DNA of 64,000 nt from Bacteroidales bacterium (GTDB taxonomy: Bacteria; Bacteroidota; Bacteroidia; Bacteroidales; UBA932), in the NCBI GenBank assembly GCA_017548985.1, contig JAFYYW010000025.1:18193-82192 (forward strand), read 5' to 3'. Every line of letters starts with the position of its first letter. The first letter of the stretch is position 1. Below the pieces are notes generated by a model. That model was given only the letters and a program-made list of their open reading frames with translations. It was not told where the DNA came from and did no database searches. Positions 60,893 through 64,000 of this stretch are shown here, piece by piece. A program made the translations under genes and the position numbers.

Positions 60893-62194
60893 TTAAATTG
60901 ACCAAGGTCCGCGCATAGGCTGGTTGATAAGCAGGTTGGCGGCGTCATCGTTGATGAATAACTGCTTCTCCGGATCGAAATGAAGCGTACGGCCAAGCCT
61001 GAGGGCGCAGGATCCGAGATTGACAACCGTACAACTGTGATGGCCGTTCTCCTCGTTGAGAGCGAACTTCTGGCGGTTCTTTACGCAATCCAGGAAATCA
61101 ACCTGGCGAGGTTCCGGATCAGGAAGCTCGTTAATCACATCCATCACGTTAGGTATAGTACACTCAAAGCCCTTGTAGACCTTACCCTTAGGTCCCTCGA
61201 TATAAGGAACTTTGCCGGGGCTCTCGAAGCCCTCTCCCTCAAGGATGATCTTGCAACCATCGGCATAGGTGTAGGTGATACTCTTCCAGATGCCGACAGC
61301 GTCAGGGTGCTGCTGGGGAGCGTCGACCTCGACCTTTACAGGAAGGTCATTGTCTTTGCCAAGGAAATACTGGACAGGGTCTATATAGTGCTGTCCCATA
61401 TCGCCCAAACCACCGGACTCATAGTCCCAATAGCCACGGAAACTCTGGTGAACCCTGTGGGGATGGTAAGGCTTAACCGGGGCGGGACCAAGCCAGAGAT
61501 CATAGTCCAGCTCCTTCGGAACCGGCTGAGGCTCAAGATTTTCCCTTCCAGTCCAATAGAACTTCCAGGCAAATCCCGTTGCTCCGGAAATCCTGACAGT
61601 GAGAGGCCATCCGAGAAGACCGCTGTCAACGAGTTTCTTCAGAGGCTCGACAGTCGTGCCGAGGCCATAGAAGGTGTCCTTGAAACGGAACCACGTGTCC
61701 AGACGGAAGATGCTACCATATTTATTGACGGCTTCGACAACTTTCTTACCCTCGCCGATAGTCCTTGTCATCGGCTTCTCGCAGAAAATGTCTTTTCCGG
61801 TCTTGGCCGCCTCGACAGCCATAAGGCCGTGCCAATGGGACGGAGTGGCGATATGCACGATGTCCACGTTGGGATCATGTACAAGGTCTCTCCAGTCGTG
61901 ATATGACTGTAATTTCGTCCCGAATCTTTCCTCTCCTTTCTGGAGAGCGTTGTCCAGATGCTTCTGGTCAACGTCGCACACAGCCACGAGACGGCAGCGC
62001 TCGTCGCTGACAAAGTGGAGGTTGCTCATTCCGATTCCTCCGACTCCGATGATACCTCTTGTCATCTGGTCGCTCGGGGCGACGAACTTGCTGGACGAGT
62101 CTCCCATCTTGCCGAACACCTCACGGGGAAGTATCGTCAAAGCACCCAACCCTAAGCCAGCCTTTTTGATGAAATCTCTTCTGGATTGTGCCAT
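60893..62194 (-). CDS. Exported Gfo/Idh/MocA family oxidoreductase
   Basis: The protein has 433 residues. A twin-arginine-type signal (SRRDFIKKAGLGLGALTILP) precedes the Rossmann domain (GIIGVGGIGMSNLH, VAVCDVD). The family motif FCEKPMTR supplies the conserved Lys, and GDMGQHYIDPVQYFL the catalytic His region. Exported members with bound NAD oxidise the C3 hydroxyl of glycosides to 3-keto forms in the 3-keto-glycan pathway known from gut Bacteroidota. The adjacent DUF1080 protein fits this. It is the first gene of a five-gene operon; I could not identify its promoter in the short gap to the upstream terminator. Confidence 0.9.
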   Translation of the reverse strand: MAQSRRDFIKKAGLGLGALTILPREVFGKMGDSSSKFVAPSDQMTRGIIGVGGIGMSNLHFVSDERCRLVAVCDVDQKHLDNALQKGEERFGTKLQSYHDWRDLVHDPNVDIVHIATPSHWHGLMAVEAAKTGKDIFCEKPMTRTIGEGKKVVEAVNKYGSIFRLDTWFRFKDTFYGLGTTVEPLKKLVDSGLLGWPLTVRISGATGFAWKFYWTGRENLEPQPVPKELDYDLWLGPAPVKPYHPHRVHQSFRGYWDYESGGLGDMGQHYIDPVQYFLGKDNDLPVKVEVDAPQQHPDAVGIWKSITYTYADGCKIILEGEGFESPGKVPYIEGPKGKVYKGFECTIPNVMDVINELPDPEPRQVDFLDCVKNRQKFALNEENGHHSCTVVNLGSCALRLGRTLHFDPEKQLFINDDAANLLINQPMRGPWSI

Positions 62195-62221
62195 AGTAAA
62201 TTATGTGAGTTAAAATAAGTC

Positions 62222-62251
62222 AAAACCTGCTGTCCTTTTCCGGACAACAGG
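62222..62251 (-). terminator. Intrinsic terminator of the EEP lipoprotein gene
   Basis: A 10-bp stem (62226-62235 with 62242-62251, one G-T pair, loop 6 nt) is followed on the minus strand by TTTT and a T-rich tail. It lies 35 bp after the stop at 62287 and isolates this gene from the Gfo/Idh operon. Confidence 0.85.
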
Positions 62252-62286
62252 CTAAATTAGTAAAAATCCCAGAATATGACAACTGA

Positions 62287-63108
62287 TTATCTGAGTTTCA
62301 CATCCACGAATATCGGAAGATGGTCAGAAGCGACTGCCACCTCTCCCCCGGCGAACTCCAAGGGCACCTCAGAACCGACGATTTTGACTTTCGGCCCATC
62401 CTTGAGAACCATTATGAAATCTATACACTCATGAGGGTTTTCCGCTGAGAAAGTGTTCTTCCTGCACGAGATCACTTCCCACTTTTTCTCCAATTCCTTA
62501 AGGACAGCGCTGTTGGGCGTGGAGTTCATATCCCCTGCCAGGAAAACCGACTTTTTGGAGGCTGAATACTTTGCGGCCAATGTCTCATTGATAGTCTTGG
62601 CCTGTATCACAATGGATGGCTCGTCCCGGTAGTCCAGATGAGTCGAGGCCAGGACATATCCCGGGGTCTCAACGACCACGCAAGCCCTTGGTTCCAAACC
62701 ATTTCCCTTAGGAAGAGGAATGATAAAGGATTCAAGGATATCCTCCGGAACAGTGACACCGACACCATACGCTCCCTCGCGGAAAGGCATGGCTCTTCCG
62801 AACTTGTATTTCCAGCCGTCCATGGCGACAGCTAAATCGGCCAGCTGGTTGTTGGGATGACGTGTGTTGCAACTGTCCAGCTCATTGAGAGACATCGCGT
62901 CTGCCCCGATCTCCCTCATCATGGCGGCCACCATCGGGATACTGTTTTCTATCTCTTTCGAGAAAACCCCGACATTGTACTGGACAATCCTGGTCACTCC
63001 CTTAGCTTTGGGATAAGCAGGATTTGACGACGGTCTGGAAGGCTTCCCCACGCAACCGCACAGGAATGCGGCGATCAATAAAGCACAAACTAATCTGGTA
63101 TTTGTCAT
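62287..63108 (-). CDS. Endonuclease/exonuclease/phosphatase-family lipoprotein
   Basis: The protein has 273 residues with a lipoprotein signal (LIAAFLCGC). The EEP catalytic set is complete: VQYNVGVF near the start, LNELDSC (metal-binding Glu), LASTHLDYRDE (His), LAGDMNSTP (Asp/Asn) and ASDHLPIFVDV (Asp/His). It is most like secreted phosphodiesterases of the sphingomyelinase/endonuclease superfamily; substrates could be phospholipids, inositol phosphates or nucleic acids. It lies between terminators of rpsC and its own, so it probably has its own promoter, which I could not pinpoint. Confidence 0.85.
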   Translation of the reverse strand: MTNTRLVCALLIAAFLCGCVGKPSRPSSNPAYPKAKGVTRIVQYNVGVFSKEIENSIPMVAAMMREIGADAMSLNELDSCNTRHPNNQLADLAVAMDGWKYKFGRAMPFREGAYGVGVTVPEDILESFIIPLPKGNGLEPRACVVVETPGYVLASTHLDYRDEPSIVIQAKTINETLAAKYSASKKSVFLAGDMNSTPNSAVLKELEKKWEVISCRKNTFSAENPHECIDFIMVLKDGPKVKIVGSEVPLEFAGGEVAVASDHLPIFVDVKLR

Positions 63109-63124
63109 AGTGGTGTAAATATAT

Positions 63125-63157
63125 AAAAAAAGACCGGAACCATCAGGTGTCCGGCCT
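63125..63157 (-). terminator. Intrinsic terminator directly after rpsC
   Basis: On the minus strand a stem (63131-63139 with 63149-63157, one G-T pair), extendable inward through CACC/GGT, is followed by seven T (63125-63131). It begins 23 bp after the rpsC stop. Confidence 0.88.
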
Positions 63158-63180
63158 TCTTTCCTGTTGAAGGATTGACC

Positions 63181-63960
63181 TTACTCGGCGCTGCGGGAAT
63201 CGCGACGGCCTCCACGGCCTCCACGACGCTCGCCACGGTCTCCGCGACGATCACCCCTGCGGTCTCCGCGATCGTTGCGGGGACGTCCGCCACCCTGCGC
63301 GTTAGCCGCTGAAGGGGCATTGGGGGTAAGATCCTGCTTGCCATAGCGCTCACCGTTGCAGATCCACACTTTGATTCCGAGACAACCGACCTTGGTGCTG
63401 GCTACCGCCAGAGCGTAGTCGATGTCAGCGCGGAAAGTGTGCAGAGGGGTACGACCCTCTTTGAACATCTCGCTGCGAGCCATCTCGGCGCCGCCGACGC
63501 GGCCGCTGATCTGAACCTTGATACCCTCGGCACCTACCCTCATCGCTGAAGCGATGGCCATCTTGATGGCCCTGCGGTAGGAAACACGACCCTCGATCTG
63601 GCGGGCGATGCTATCAGCCACGATGTGAGCGTCAACCTCAGGCCTCTTGACCTCGAAGATGTTGATCTGGACATCCTTCTTGGTGACCTTCTTGAGTTCC
63701 TCCTTGAGTTTGTCAACCTCCTGTCCACCCTTACCGATGATGAAACCAGGCCTTGCGGCGTGAATGGTCACGGTGATGAGCTTCAGGGTCCTCTCTATGA
63801 CGATCTTGGAGATGCTGGCCTTCGAAAGACGGTTGGTCAGATACTTGCGGATCTCATAGTCCTCGGCGATCTTCTCGGCGTAGTTGCCGCCACACCAGTT
63901 GGAGTCCCATCCACGGGTGATACCGATTCTGTTGGAAATAGGGTTAGTTTTCTGTCCCAT
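63181..63960 (-). CDS. rpsC: 30S ribosomal protein S3
   Basis: The protein has 259 residues. It starts [20 protein letters not shown]. The KH type 2 domain carries [10 protein letters not shown] with the GxxG loop ([10 protein letters not shown]). The C-terminal S3 domain contains [19 protein letters not shown] and [12 protein letters not shown]3 shapes the mRNA entry channel with S4 and S5. A 45-residue Arg/Gly/Asp-rich tail ([18 protein letters not shown]) extends beyond the usual end; related but different tails occur in Bacteroidota S3. It follows rplV by 2 bp as in the S10 operon, but rplP does not follow. Confidence 0.98.
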   Translation of the reverse strand: MGQKTNPISNRIGITRGWDSNWCGGNYAEKIAEDYEIRKYLTNRLSKASISKIVIERTLKLITVTIHAARPGFIIGKGGQEVDKLKEELKKVTKKDVQINIFEVKRPEVDAHIVADSIARQIEGRVSYRRAIKMAIASAMRVGAEGIKVQISGRVGGAEMARSEMFKEGRTPLHTFRADIDYALAVASTKVGCLGIKVWICNGERYGKQDLTPNAPSAANAQGGGRPRNDRGDRRGDRRGDRGERRGGRGGRRDSRSAE

Positions 63961-63962
63961 AA

Positions 63963-64000
63963 TTAATTCTCCTCTACTGTAGCGGGTTTGACATCGAGAA
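63963..64000 (-). CDS. rplV: 50S ribosomal protein L22, C-terminal fragment
   Basis: Only twelve codons plus the stop are visible, reading [11 protein letters not shown] before TAA at 63963-63965. The identification rests on the position 2 bp before rpsC, where rplV is placed in nearly all bacteria, and on a fit to the beta-strand end of L22 followed by a short acidic tail. The rest lies beyond the window. Confidence 0.75.
   Translation of the reverse strand, partial: LDVKPATVEEN

Noticed and set aside
63625..63966. A 113-codon frame antisense to rpsC
   Set aside because: It lies entirely opposite a highly conserved ribosomal gene and shows no domain.

Overview
The window looks like a chromosomal segment of an uncultured Bacteroidales-type Bacteroidota. 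The grounds are a fused SecDF, a SusC/SusD pair, many exported or lipoprotein glycoside hydrolases (GH2, GH16, GH92, GH97, GH116), an S46 dipeptidyl-peptidase, DUF4923 and DUF4369 proteins, an EF-G paralogue of the FusA2 type, and repeated promoter -7 elements of the form TAnnTTTG, some with a TTTG -33 element 19-21 nt upstream. No tRNA, rRNA, CRISPR array, insertion sequence or prophage was seen. No gene-free stretch exceeds about 210 bp.

Layout. 1-5.2 kb: the 5' end of aspartate ammonia-lyase, secDF with its terminator, and an outer-surface PD40/SPOR-like protein. 14.1-5.2 kb (minus): a probable six-gene transcript of two SGNH proteins, an MBOAT acyltransferase, a TlpA-like thioredoxin, a metallophosphoesterase and a GH92 alpha-mannosidase. 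14.2-25.5 kb: a transglutaminase-like lipoprotein, then a small polysaccharide utilisation locus (SusC, SusD, GH16 lipoprotein) facing a GH116 enzyme. 25.6-29.3 kb: the EF-G paralogue, a small unknown protein, an XRE regulator behind palindromic operator candidates, and RNase HII. 29.3-33.8 kb: DPP7-type peptidase, Mrp ATPase and a frameshifted serpin.

33.8-43.4 kb (minus): mutS, translationally coupled to a fused S51-hydrolase/ATP-grasp ligase, then a glycosyltransferase, a YfhO membrane protein and two small envelope or stress proteins. 43.5-46.4 kb: a retaining-type GH97 with a phosphodiesterase-fold partner. 46.4-49.2 kb (minus): a YtxH/holin-like/small protein/Xaa-Pro aminopeptidase operon whose promoter lies inside a perfect inverted repeat. 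49.3-53.1 kb: dnaE. 62.2-53.2 kb (minus): a five-gene operon of Gfo/Idh oxidoreductase, HEAT/3-keto-glycoside hydrolase, DUF4369-thioredoxin, uvrC and GH2. 62.3-64 kb: a phosphodiesterase-fold lipoprotein, then rpsC and the end of rplV. The ribosomal S10 operon stops at rpsC with a terminator instead of continuing into rplP.

Themes. The segment mixes housekeeping information genes (secDF, mutS, dnaE, uvrC, rnhB, rpsC) with glycan and peptide scavenging in the envelope. The most notable points are the S51/ATP-grasp fusion, the EF-G paralogue lacking the switch II histidine, a REP-like palindrome translated inside an exported phosphoesterase, the interrupted S10 operon, and intrinsic terminators placed inside the last codons of convergent genes.
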